Source: Vanessa cardui
Lineage: Eukaryota > Arthropoda > Insecta > Lepidoptera > Nymphalidae
Length of the DNA stretch: 64,000 nt
Assembly: GCF_905220365.1 (NCBI RefSeq)
Contig: NC_061130.1
Location: forward strand, 14,763,501 to 14,827,500
Direction of reading: 5' to 3'
The notes below the pieces were generated by a model, which made no database searches, had not been told where the DNA came from, and worked only from the letters and a program-made list of their open reading frames with translations. Of this stretch, positions 37,050 through 48,307 are shown in pieces (positions within the stretch are counted from its first letter, which is position 1; every line of letters begins with the position of its first letter). The position numbers were made by a program, and so were the translations under genes.

Positions 37050-37348
37050 CAACAACAACAGCCTGTAAATTCCCACTGCTGGGCTAAAGGCCTCCTCTCC
37101 TTTTTGAGGTGAAGGTTTGGAACATATTCCACCACGCTGTTCCAATGCGGGTTGGTGGAATACACATGTGGCAAAATTTCTATGAAATTTGTCACATGCA
37201 GGTTTCCTCACGATGTTTTCCTTCACCGCTGAGCACGAGATGAATTATAAAGACAAATAAAGCACATGAATCAGGTGTGCTTGCCTGGGTTTGAACCCGC
37301 AATCATCGGTTAAGATGCACGCGTTCTAACCACTGGGCCATCTCGACT
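37050..37348 (-). mobile_element. SINE family A, near full length (reverse)
   Basis: Very similar to 34298-34597 over its whole length, with an (AAC)n-like run at the tail end (AAAACAACAACAACAGCC). The two copies share TGCTTGCCTGGGTTTGAACC and CACATGAATCAG/TTAGCGG-type variants, suggesting a recently active subfamily. Confidence 0.88.
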
Positions 37349-38959
37349 CGTCATCAATCATTATCCGTTTTAATGTATTTTGAGAGGCAGACGAGCATAT
37401 CGGCAACCGATATTTAATTACAGACACATGCAATGTAAGAATTTTAAAAACTTCCTTAATCGTCAAAATGCCGCTAATTACCAGCAAACGGATCTAAGAT
37501 ATAAATGCACTTACAGGATTTTCGAAGGATTAACTAAGTATCCAATAAACTTGTTATTGAACACTTAGGCTAATTTGTTAATATATATCCGCACAAGTTA
37601 ACTCAGAAAAGCAATAGTTATAAATAAACTTGAATAAATATTACGTATTAAAAAAACCCAAGCTCCTATTGTTTTTGTACAATACGTGCGTAAATACAAT
37701 AATGCTATAAATCAATTTTTCAGAGTCAAGTGCGAATCTTTTTAAAATTAAACATTTTATTTTTAGGTTATGCTATTTAATTCAATATTCTGACATTATT
37801 GAACTATAATCGTAATATATATTTGCAATTATTCTGAAAATATGATTAGTTTGTAATCAATGGGTATATACGTAGGTAATTAATAATCTTTTGAATATGT
37901 TTGGTTATTTATTAATCACGTTTTAACAATGTCATAAGATGACTATTCAGTTTAAAGCGAGCTCGTAACGCGTTGATTCAGATATCCTACTAATATTAGA
38001 AGTACGAATGTTTGTGAGGATATATGTATGTATGTGGTATGTTTGTTACACTTTCATGAAAAAAGTACTTAACGGATTTGGATGAAATTTCAAATGACAC
38101 AAAGGTCACAGTCTATACAAATAATAAAGTTAGAGGTGTCTGTTTGTAATATAAAAATAGCCCTTTTTTTACTCAATGCATATGTGTTTATACACATTAC
38201 ATATACCAAAATAATATTTTTTACTACTTTTGACGGTGTGTCTGTCTGTTTGTTCCAACTAATCTCTGGAACGGAACCGATTTTGACGGGACTTTCACCG
38301 GCATATAACAGATATAATAGAGTAACTTAGGCTACAATATTATTATTTTTTTATTAAATTCAAACGCGTACAAGGTCGCGGGCACAGCTAATTTATAATA
38401 ATTTTACGTAATTTGGTTCTAATATAACGATATATAACAAGCACCCTTCCAAAGAAGGGGCGGGTCGTTAGTCATATCTAATTTTATATTGCACATTCAC
38501 TTTTTGGCAGTTATTCCTTATTAAGCAAAAAACAAAAAACACAATTCAGTGGTTAACTTGAACGGAACCCTTCAGCCGTTCTAACATTTCACTAAGTAAC
38601 TCTTGGTCAACTCATAGCACTTATTAAGTGAAGTATAGGTCATGGTTCAAGGTCCAGTTCGCTATCTGATAATCTAAGCCACTTCCCTGAAGTTCTTGCA
38701 AAAACTTTAATGTTTTTTTGCATTTATTCAAAGAATATAGTCAGTATACTGACAACTCTATTTAAAAATGTATTAACAAAGATATAATCGTGACGTCCAG
38801 TCTACGAGTACAGTTATTTGTAACCAAAGGTTAGAAGTTAGGAGATCGAATCAGCAAATTCAAGCGGTTTCTTTAGACATATATGAGTGTAAAGAATTAA
38901 TTTACTAGTAGTTGTATTAATAACATTGATATATTATAATTATTTATATATGATATGAG
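37349..38959. other. Intergenic DNA with repeat tails
   Basis: 37985-38110 (TCCTACTAATATTAGAAGTA, ACGGATTTGGATGAAATTTC) and 38160-38395 (inverse of the tail at 31165-31410, ending GGTCGCGGGCACAGCTA) are repeat fragments. No gene seen. Confidence 0.5.
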
Positions 38960-39162
38960 GCGAGATGGCCCAGTGGTATAAACGCGTGCTTCTTAACCGA
39001 TGATTGTGGGTTCAAACCCAGATTTACCCAGACAGAACGAAATTCTGCTGGTGTGAATCCATCAACCTGCATTGAAGCAGCGTGGTGTAATATGCTCCAA
39101 ACCTTCTGCTCAAAGGGGGGGGGGGCTTAGCCCAGAAGTGGGAAATTCACAGGCTGTTGATG
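38960..39162 (+). mobile_element. SINE family A, internally deleted
   Basis: The head GCGAGATGGCCCAGTGGTAT and B-box GGGTTCAAACCC are intact. The central body is deleted, and the 3' part (GCGTGGTGTAATATGCTCCA ... CAGAAGTGGGAAATTCACAG) remains with a G9-10 run near 39116-39125. Confidence 0.8.
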
Positions 39163-41808
39163 ACCCAAAATATAGGCAAGCTTGTTTGCGCACGTCTAAT
39201 GTTGGCAATATAGTTTTGTTTTTATTTTATTGATAAGAAAAAAACATTGCATTCTGTTCCGTTGAAATACATATGAACCAATAAGTAGTTTTTAAACTTG
39301 CCCCAATCACTAAGTGCCTGATTGATTTATACATCTGTAACTCTATATTATTTATAACAAGTTTATAGCTAACTCATCGTGATTTACGTAACTTGGTTAA
39401 CTACCTAACCTTTACATTATGGAGCGATCAGGACGATCTTGTAGATTGTAAATAGCTCAGAATGTATAGAATATATATTTTTTGTCATATAGGTATGTGG
39501 ACAAGAAAAATCCTCACCACATGATGAGTGGTCATCACCGCTCATAGATATTGGCGCTGTTATAAATATTACATATTCCTCATATTACCAATGCTATGTT
39601 TCTTTCGCCGGTTTGTCTCAGGTCAGGGTGTTTCTTTTTCCGAATTGGTGGTAGTGTTTAATTTGACCATGATTAAGAAAGTGTAATGCTTCTAAATTGA
39701 ATAAAATTATTTGAGTTTGAGTTTTGAGTTTGAATGCGCCAAAAATCTCGGGAACTAAAAAGTTATATGTCCCTTGATGCTATAGTTACACTGGCTCAAT
39801 CACCCTTAATGTCAGTATCACAATTTGATAGTAGAATATGATGAGTGGGAGGTAAGGTACCCATATTCACGCTAGCAGTAGTATAAAAACCAATCGCCTA
39901 AAATATAAATATTGTCCTATTGGGACAGAACCTCCTCTCCAGTTTGATGAAGGATAAGGTATTGCATTATTTTGTATTAATGTAGATTTATTAGAAACTA
40001 ATTATCTACTCCAAACATGTCGATATAATTTGAAATCAATTACTTCATACATTTGAAATCTTTCTTTAAATCTTTTAAAATATTTTTAATGTATCTACAG
40101 TGTTGTTGGATTTACTAATGAAAATTATTACTTTACACGCGTACTAGTTTATAGTTCATTTTGGTTCCTAACTTTTCAAGCTGTACTACTACTTACATTT
40201 TATTTAAAATAATTCCCAGACTCCTAACAACGTAAATAAACCGTATATTTTCAATAATTTGTACATGATGCTACTGCACTCAATTATGCTTCTGTTCAAT
40301 GAATACATAACGATATAGCTTAGTTATAGCGTTACATATTTCTGTAATCTAACTATAGTTGGTAACCTTGCACAATATATTATATCAGCAGGCCCTAAAT
40401 ACCAGCTGATGTAAGAAAGAAAGCTATGTCCTAAAATGGAGTTCAAAGCGTGACCTGCATTGATATTATCAAATTGCCGCCTAAAATTACGTAGTTCTAC
40501 ATAGCCGTGGGTATGATTCATATTTCTAAACCAATGATATTTATAGGGTCAAATAAATGTCAGTAAACAGTAATATGTATCGGTGAAAAGTTTTGAAAAT
40601 ATCTTGGCTATTTCGTTCCAGACTAGACTGGTCGTTGTTAATGTTAAATACTTTTTAAAGCAATAACTCCTGTCGTGTTCTGCCTTAAACAAATATATCG
40701 TGAGGTCAATTTCATACCAATCATTTTTAAATTCTAATTATTAAGTACATACTTAACCATATGTAAATGATGCCACTACTTCTAGTAGCAACATTTATAA
40801 ATCAACATATCCCAACAAATACAGAAAAGTATAGTTTTTTGGACCATAATGATGACTTTGACGTAATTAATTAAGCTCCAAATTTGCTTCTGAATGTAAA
40901 ATGAACCTTTTATCCAGTGAATCGTTTTCATACTACTTTACGTCTTTACTAAATTAATTACACTATAACTAAGGATGGAAGTTGCCGTGACTAAATTTTT
41001 ATATTTTTTAAGCATTGACGATTTCATTCAACTTATTCAATTGAGTTTTAATAGAAGCCATCGAAATTTATTATTTCGCCAATAGCCATTAAATAGAGTT
41101 ACCTATGTTATGTTTTTAACATATTTTTATAGAGCATATACGGTAGATTTTAATAAAATTTCATCCTCAAATAAAACAAATAAGTAAGACGATCTTATTT
41201 ATTTGATTTACGCATATTCGTTTTTATTATTATATCATGATTACTATAGTTAAAATTATGTGCATGTTAAATAATAGAACTAAAGACAATATGTAATTAT
41301 TGATAATTTGTCAATCCGTATGTATTTAAGGAATCACAAATTATTAGCAGCAACATTCAATTTATAAATAAATAAACAGAATTTTAATGTACTCCTATTT
41401 TTGAACGCGTTGTATCGTAACATTGGCAGCCCTGTTAGGACTTAAATGTTAAATGTCACTTCACCTGTCAATCGACTAAAAATAATGCTGAATTTACATG
41501 TGTAGGATTATAAATAACGCATTATTTATAAATAAAATAACTTTTATACTAAAATATTAACGACTTTGTTTCTTATTGTCTTTAAATGCAGGCAAATTAA
41601 GAAAACTTAGCTGAAACAGAATACTACATTGATACTGTTACTCAATCAAAACATTTTATCATTTACCGCTTCATTTATTTACATTGTGAACGATTGCTTG
41701 AAAAATAACTTTGCAGCAATTGATAATATTAACTAATAAATTACAGTTTCTATTTTCACCGAGTAGTTTTTCATATTCGTAAGAATTTCTTCCTTTATCC
41801 CAAAAAAC
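39163..41808. other. Intergenic AT-rich DNA upstream of DCAF7
   Basis: 39530-39870 mixes diverged family C fragments with a reverse copy (39595-39720) of the repeat at 14975. The rest shows no gene or clear repeat. I cannot place the DCAF7 promoter precisely within the final few hundred bases. Confidence 0.45.
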
Positions 41809-44800
41809 ATGTCGATGCCACATAGTAGCTCAAGTACTACGAGTTCGAGCACTAAACGCAAAGAAATATACAAGTAAGTGCAATTAACTTCTTAAAATTA
41901 CAACAAGTTTTTTATACTTGTAAATAAACCCCTATATAAAATACCGTGTGTAGGAAATTATGTACATTTTTATTTAAAAACAGCAACAATTCTTAATAAA
42001 AATGTCCTTGGTTGGTATTTCCCAACACTGCAATCTTTTCATGCAGCACTTGAATTTTGTCACAAAAAGCAAATTGTTTATTTAAATTAATTATATAACT
42101 AAATTAATTTTATTCTTACAATGTGCTCAAATAATTTAGCAAAAGTAAAAATAGAAGTTGTAGTTGTAGAGTGTATTGTAAATATAGACAATACTTAATC
42201 TTTTAGATATCAAGCACCATGGCCGTTATACTCCATGAATTGGTCCGTGAGGCCAGATAAGAGGTTCCGCCTCGCACTTGGCAGTTTTGTAGAAGAATAC
42301 AACAACAAGGTAAAGTATTCACTAGCTCATAAATGTTTCACTTCAGAATACCTCAAAAGGTTTAATTAGCCGAATATTATATTCAATGGTCTAATCATTA
42401 TAACACAAAGCACATCATTTTATATTAATAACATTACATTGCTATTTGTGGCTTTATAAAGATGACCCATTGTTTATTGCTTGTCTGAAGATTAAAAACA
42501 CAATGATGTTTAAATCATATGTAGTTTGGCATCTATTGTATCCTTGCTTAATTTATATGTAAAATTATATATTTTAAGCCATATTTAATGATTACAATGT
42601 TTCATCTGAAAATGTATGTACAATATTTATATGAACAGGTACAAATAATATCATTAGATGAAGAGACAAGTGAGTTTAGTGCTAAAAGCACATTTGACCA
42701 TCCTTATCCGACCACGAAAATAATGTGGATTCCAGACAGCAAAGGTGTCTATCCAGATCTGCTGGCTACTAGCGGTAACTATTAAACTTTATAATATGTT
42801 AAGTACAATTGTATAATAGAAACATGACAGTGCTGTAAGATGACTATAAATGCTGGGCAATTGACGAAAAGGTGTATTTTAAAATGCAACTGTAATTTTG
42901 TGACAATATTTCTTGTGGAATTAGTTGTGAGAGAAAATGTGTTTCCCCCTATTGTATACCACTAAGGATAACATTAATTATAAATAAAAACCCGCACTGG
43001 CTTTGCACGGTGCAATACTGATACTAAATATACTAAAAAATTTGTTTATTTTTTACAAATTTCTAAAATTTTCAATGCTTTTTCCTTTCGAATTACTCTT
43101 ATCTATTTTAAAGAAACCACATCAAAATCTGTTGTAGTTTTAAAGATTTAGTCATACATAGGGATATAAGGACAGAGAAAACAACTTTATTTTATAGTAG
43201 GTACTGATAATAAGACAAATGAAAGTACTTCAGCGGTGCCTGTTTAAGCATAATAAAAAAATATTCCAGGTGACTATCTGCGCATATGGCGAGCAGGCGA
43301 ACCTTACACACTATTTGAATGTGTTCTGAACAACAACAAAAACTCAGACTTCTGCGCCCCACTCACATCTTTTGATTGGAATGAAGTTGATCCAAACTTG
43401 ATCGGTACAAGCAGTATTGATACCACCTGCACTATATGGGGTCTCGAGACGGGACAGGTGTTGGGGAGGGTGAATGAAGTATCTGGACATGTGAAGACTC
43501 AGCTTATTGCTCACGATAAGGTACTATTGGAATAATGACAGATACATACTAAGAAATAAAATCAGTAAGGTTCCATTAATGTAATAATCTGGATAGTTAA
43601 TATTGGATTTCCATTATTTTTTTATTGTGTTAGTTAGCGGACGAGTATATGCTTCAACTGATGGTGAGTGGTCACCATCGCCCAAAAACAATGGCGCTAA
43701 GAGAAACATTAACCATTCCTTACATCCCCAATGGCCACTAACTTTAAGAACTAAGATGATATATCCCTTGTGTGTGTACACTGGCTCACTCACCATTCAA
43801 ACTGCAACACCATTATACTAAGTAATGTTAATATTTCTTTAACAAGACATTAATTATATGGTAAAAATAACATTTCAACGCAAAAAAAAAAAAATGTAAT
43901 GTTTGGTAGTAGAATATCTAGTGAGTGGGTGGTACCTACCCAGACGGGTTTGCCCAAAGCCCTTCCAACGACAACTTTATCTATTTCAATTCAATTCAAT
44001 TCTTCGTTTAATGGCTTTTAGTTGTGCCGGCAGGGCACAGATTATTTCGCCAATGTCACGTAGGATGGAGAAGACACGAATGAGATTGATCGGTATGGTT
44101 GAGACACTAAACTCAATTGAATTTTAAAGTCAAGAATAGTAGTATTAATTTCCTTGTTAATCCTTAACCTAGAACAACACAAACATTAACACTAGCAAGA
44201 CCGAAATTTTGAACTACCTATAAAGACCAAGTAGGGTCAAATGACTCATTCATGGGTTGTAATGTTTTATTCGTGTATTATGGTTTTAAGTTTTATTGAT
44301 TAACATCTAATACTAAATAAAAGAACCTAAAAGTAATTAAACATCTAACACGTGATAAAAAAATTAAAAAATTAGGCACATTTTTGACATTTTAGCTCCT
44401 TGTTTACATTACAAGAGCCACACAAAGGCTTTTTACAACTAATACAAGATTTATTAGTTTTGTTCCTGCATTTTTGCACGTAACACCGTTTTCTCTTTCC
44501 ACTACGTTCTCCTTCAGGCTCTGGGGCTATGCTATTATCGGGATGTGAAGAAGATGGTGTCATCAGGGAGCTGGTGTCTTGGCCGACTAACTCCCTTGCC
44601 AAGTCAAGAATGAACTTTTTTCTACTGATTTTTTTCTCGGATAGTTTTTTGTACAAAATCCAAGAATTAATTGCTGCCAAATCCAAAATATTATAAAACA
44701 CTTGCACGGGCCAGCGACGAGAAGGTGCTTTGACGCTATATTTCTTGGCCATTTGATCAATAACGTCTACTCCAAATTTCGTAGCATTGTAAAACTTCAC

Positions 44801-47800
44801 CGTGTTCGGTTTCTTTTTTGCTTCTTCTGGATCAACAAATACATTAGAGTGAAGTGAACTTAGAATCATAACTGATTTTGAAGGTTTGCCTTGATAAACT
44901 GTAAGTGTGCAGGTTTCAGAGTTGTGAATATGTGTTTCATACAGACTAAGGGATGCATTTTTTATAGTAGCTGGAATATCTCTTCGTGTTTTGTTTACCG
45001 TACCAACTATTTATTATTGATGTACATTTTTCAATTAGCTTTTTAGCTAAACTTACACTGGTGAAAAAATTATCAGTTGTTATATTTCGACCAGTATTCA
45101 AGTATGGGTCCATGAGTCGCAATACAACGTGCTCGCCTAAACTTTGATTTTGTGGACGGCTTTCATCTCTTCCTAAATATGAGAAACCATTACACAAGTA
45201 CTTTGAATCAACATCAACGCAAAGCCAAAACTTTATTCCAAACTTGTCTGGTTTGTTACCCATAAACTGCAAAAATCTACACCGAACTTTTGTGGAAAAA
45301 AGCTGTTCGTCAGCAGTAAGGTTTTCACCAGGCTTGTAACATGAAATACTGTTATGGATGAACTTATTCCATACTTCCGAAATCATTGCAAATTTATCTG
45401 TTTGCAAACGTTCAGCCCTTTCTGTTCGCACATCAAAACGCAGGAAACGCATTATTTCTTTGAAACGATTCAAACTCAAAACTCAAATGAGTGTGATAAT
45501 CATCCCTAGAAGAATCAATATTTTGTGTAATATTGTAATCACTTTCTTCACTTTCTGAGTCTAAATGCAAAATGTGCCTCTCTTCTTCAGTCGGTTCACA
45601 ATCTGATTGGTCGTCCGGTAAATTTTGTAACACTTCCAATATTTTAGAAGGGCGAAGGGAACGATAATGAGGCATTATATTATTATGGCGAGCCGTGATA
45701 CGTCTTTGCTTCGACAAGAACAAAACAAGAAAGAAACGAAATCTTTTATTTCAACTACCCACAACACTGAGTATATTCAACGAAATGTAAATATTTACAA
45801 TGCACGCACGCAGTGTCAAATGACCACTGCGGCCTTTCTAGGTAGGTGATAATTTTTAATCAGTATTTATCTTGCTTTTGGTAAACACATATCAGAATAA
45901 TGTAAACAATGACAAAATATTAAAAGTCATAAAACGACAATGACTTCAGTGCTATGGTTTTGATAATATGATTGATCAAAAACTTCATTGGGGTCATTTG
46001 ACCACTCTGGTCTTTCTAGTGTTAAGAGTTAATAATAGGATAATAAAAAAAATAGTTGTTAGTATTCTATATTATATATGTAATAAAATATGAAAAATTG
46101 GACTATTCACAACTTAATTTTATTAAATTTGATATATTTACATAAGATTGAACAAAATGGACTAAACACAAACGTCAACAAACATTCAACATTTATAGGG
46201 CGAGGGACTTTAGGAGGGAGGATGTCATAAATGGGACGAAGAAGTTTAGGGCAAACGAACAGGATATGGGTTGCAGAGCCTTCGTCTAGGCCACATTCAC
46301 ACAGCGCAACTTTATCTAAAATATTACGATATTTTTTGAACTAACTAAATGTCAAACGCTTGTCATTGATCCGTGCCGGTGGCGCCCTCAGGAGGTGTAC
46401 GACATAGCGTTCAGCCGCGCGGGCGGCGGGCGCGACATGTTCGCGTCGGTGGGCGCCGACGGCTCCGTGCGCATGTTCGACCTGCGACACCTCGAGCACT
46501 CCACCATCATATACGAGGTGGGTGACTACCTCCCACCTCTGCTTTGCAAATTTTTTGATTTTATTTTTATTAGGGAAAATAAACATAATTAATTTTTTTT
46601 TAAATGAATTAATTAAATTCAAAATAAAAAAAAAAATTGAGTAATTATATGACGACCTCCGTGGTCGAGTGGTGTGTACACTGATTTTCATGGGTACGCC
46701 ACTCCGAGGTCCCGGGTTCGATTCCCGGCCGAGTCGATGTAGATTATCATTAATTTTCTATGTTGTCTTGGGTCTGATATTTGTGGTACCGTTGTTCCTT
46801 CTGATCTTTCATAACACAAGTGCTCTAGCTGCTTACATTGGGTTCAGGGTAATGTATGTGATGTTGTCCCAGGACCCGGCGCACACGCCGCTGCTGCGGC
46901 TGGCGTGGAACAAGCAGGACCCCAACTACCTGGCCACCATCGCCATGGACGCCTGCGAGGTCATCATCCTCGACGTGCGCGTGCCCTGCACGCCCGTGGC
47001 GCGCCTCAACAACCACCGCGCCTGCGTCAACGGCATCGCCTGGGCGCCGCACAGGTGACGTCACCAAACCCCCCCCCCACCACTGCTCCCCACACGCACG
47101 CCCGTGGCGCGCCTCAACAACCACCGCGCCTGCGTCAACGGCATCGCCTGGGCGCCGCACAGGTGACGTCACCAAACCCCCCCCCCCCACCACTGCTCCC
47201 CACACGCACGCCCGTGGCGCGCCTCAACAACCACCGCGCCTGCGTCAACGGCATCGCCTGGGCGCCGCACAGGTGACGTCACCAAACCCCCCCCCCCACC
47301 ACTGCTCCCCACACGCACGCCCGTGGCGCGCCTCAACAACCACCGCGCCTGCGTCAACGACATCGCCTGGGCGCCGCACAGGTGACGTCACCAAACCCCC
47401 CCCCCCCCACCACTGCTCCCCACACGCACGCCCGTGGCGCGCCTCAACAACCACCGCGCCTGCGTCAACGGCATCGCCTGGGCGCCGCACAGGTGACGTC
47501 ACCAAACCCCCCCCCCCCCACCACTGCTCCCCACACGCACGCCCGTGGCGCGCCTCAACAACCACCGCGCCTGCGTCAACGGCATCGCCTGGGCGCCGCA
47601 CAGGTGACGTCACCAAACCCCCCCCCCCCACCACTGCTCCCCACACGCACGCCCGTGGCGCGCCTCAACAACCACCGCGCCTGCGTCAACGGCATCGCCT
47701 GGGCGCCGCACAGGTGACGTCACCAAACCCCCCCCCCACCACTGCTCCCCACACGCACGCCCGTGGCGCGCCTCAACAACCACCGCGCCTGCGTCAACGG

Positions 47801-48307
47801 CTTCGCCTGGGCGCCGCACAGGTGACGTCACCAAACACCCCCCCCCCCCCCCACCACCACGCGCCTACACACACGCACACTAAACACTCAATGTCTTCGT
47901 CAAATAATGTTAAGAAACATTTGTTTTAGTGAAAACTCAGGAGAACCCCTAGTTTATATTTTATTTAACTGACAAGGTCTCGGCCTTTGTAACAAAAACA
48001 GTTTATTGCTATGTAAAGTACATTCGGCCTTTGTTGCATGTGAATTCAGTAAATGCTTAGGCGTCAGGAGGAAATATATGTTAAATAATCCTTGCCATTC
48101 TTCACCAGCTCGTGCCACATCTGCACGGCCGGTGATGACCACCAGGCACTGATCTGGGACATCCAGCAGATGCCTCGCGCCATCGAGGACCCCATCCTGG
48201 CGTACACGGCGGCCGAGGGGGAGGTCAATCAGATCCAGTGGGGGGCCACGCAGCCCGACTGGATCGCCATATGCTACAACCGGCACACCGAAATACTGCG
48301 CGTCTAA
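41809..48307 (+). CDS. DCAF7: DCAF7 (HAN11/wings apart) WD40 scaffold, seven exons
   Basis: Encodes a WD40 beta-propeller that docks substrates on DDB1-CUL4 and binds DYRK/HIPK kinases. Exons are 41809-41873, 42207-42309, 42639-42774, 43270-43520, 46392-46517, 46873-47054 and 48109-48307. All introns are GT-AG, phases are continuous, and they give 353 aa against about 342 in human. The N-terminus has a Ser/Thr-rich insert (residues 5-15), then KRKEIYKYQAPWPLYSMNWS, RPDKRFRLALGSFVEEYNNK and FDHPYPTTK, all highly conserved in the family. Later landmarks are LTSFDWNEVDPNLIGTSSID, FASVGADGSVRMFDLR and CTAGDDHQALIWDIQQMPRA. The end is HTEILRV. Exons 1-4 use many A/T-ending codons, whereas exons 5-7 are almost uniformly G/C-ending. 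Intron 4 holds a piggyBac element, intron 5 a SINE that reaches the acceptor, and intron 6 a minisatellite built from exon 6. Confidence 0.97.
42984..43205 (+). mobile_element. Repeat D fragment in DCAF7 intron 3
   Basis: CCCGCACTGGCTTTGCACGG TGCAATACTGATACTAAATA, followed by CACATCAAAATCTGTTG and ACTTTATTTTATAGTAGGTA, matches the repeat D unit at 16309 and 22285 (there inverted). It lies about 65 bp upstream of exon 4. Confidence 0.55.
43618..43965 (+). repeat. Family C repeat, interrupted, in DCAF7 intron 4
   Basis: The left part (TTAGCGGACGAGTATATGCT ... CACTCACCATTCAAACTGCA) and right part (GGTGGTACCTACCCAGACGG) match family C. They are separated by ~90 bp of unrelated AT-rich sequence with an A13 run near 43882. 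Confidence 0.7.
43986..44130 (-). mobile_element. SINE relic with (GAATT)n tail, reverse
   Basis: AATTCAATTCAATTCTTCGT TTAATGGCTTTTAGTTGTGC is the inverse of the 3' end at 20180-20225. The remainder (TCACGTAGGATGGAGAAGAC) is absent from that copy. Confidence 0.55.
44190..46021 (-). mobile_element. piggyBac-family transposon with TTAA target duplication
   Basis: An 1832-bp element in DCAF7 intron 4. It is flanked by TTAA at 44186-44189 and 46022-46025. Terminal inverted repeats are CACTAGCAAGACC (left) and, inverted, CACTAGAAAGACC (right), 12 of 13 identical. A GTCAAATGAC word recurs subterminally on both sides and again near 45815. The transposase is on the minus strand and is broken (see separate entry), so the copy is non-autonomous now. 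TTAA duplication and CAC/CCY-type ends are the hallmark of piggyBac insertion. Confidence 0.92.
44372..45723 (-). pseudogene. piggyBac transposase, decayed
   Basis: The N-terminal part (45433-45723) is acidic with PHYRSLRPSKILEVLQNLP. Its frame is lost near 45480, where it meets the RNase-H-like region (MSLNRFKEIMRFLRF...) with far fewer residues between than in intact family members, implying an internal deletion plus frameshift. The catalytic region shows NLTADEQLF (first Asp), GRNITTDNFFTS (second Asp) and KFGVDVIDQMAKKYS (third Asp), so the DDD triad remains. A second frameshift lies near 45010, where the frame leaves ...LIEKCTSI and resumes as VGTVNKTRRDIPATIKNASL. The C-terminus is a Cys-rich zinc-finger-like tail (CYVQKC, CISC, CGSC, CQKC) ending at TAA 44374-44372. 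It is not functional as it stands. Confidence 0.93.
46653..46869 (+). mobile_element. tRNA-derived SINE family B abutting DCAF7 exon 6
   Basis: The tRNA-like head GACCTCCGTGGTCGAGTGG and B-box GGGTTCGATTCCC match the copy at 6720-6942 (there inverted). The match continues through TTTCTATGTTGTCTTGGGTC, TAACACAAGTGCT and CTTACATTGGG to TGTGATGTTGTCCCAG. The SINE partner reads TGTGATGTTGTCTCAT before its (ATTT)n tail. Here the tail is absent and exon 6 begins at 46873. Confidence 0.88.
46990..47852 (+). repeat. Minisatellite made of DCAF7 exon 6 end plus splice donor
   Basis: Eight units start at 46990, 47098, 47208, 47317, 47428, 47539, 47649 and 47757 (period 108-111). Each has the last 65 bp of exon 6 (coding TPVARLNNHRACVNGIAWAPH), the donor CACAG/GTGACG, the palindrome GTGACGTCAC, a C-run of variable length, and CACCACTGCTCCCCACACGC. 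Only the first unit is needed for the normal protein. Unit differences are few: a G to A near 47360 in unit 4 and an A to T near 47803 in unit 8. The overlapping ORFs on both strands are by-products. Confidence 0.95.

Noticed and set aside
46653..46740. tRNA gene
   Set aside because: A and B boxes are present, but the sequence continues into a SINE body shared with 6720-6942 and lacks a convincing complete cloverleaf.
46825..47929. Several 60-218-codon ORFs on both strands over the DCAF7 minisatellite
   Set aside because: By-products of a GC-rich tandem repeat; only the + frame of exon 6 joins the conserved gene.
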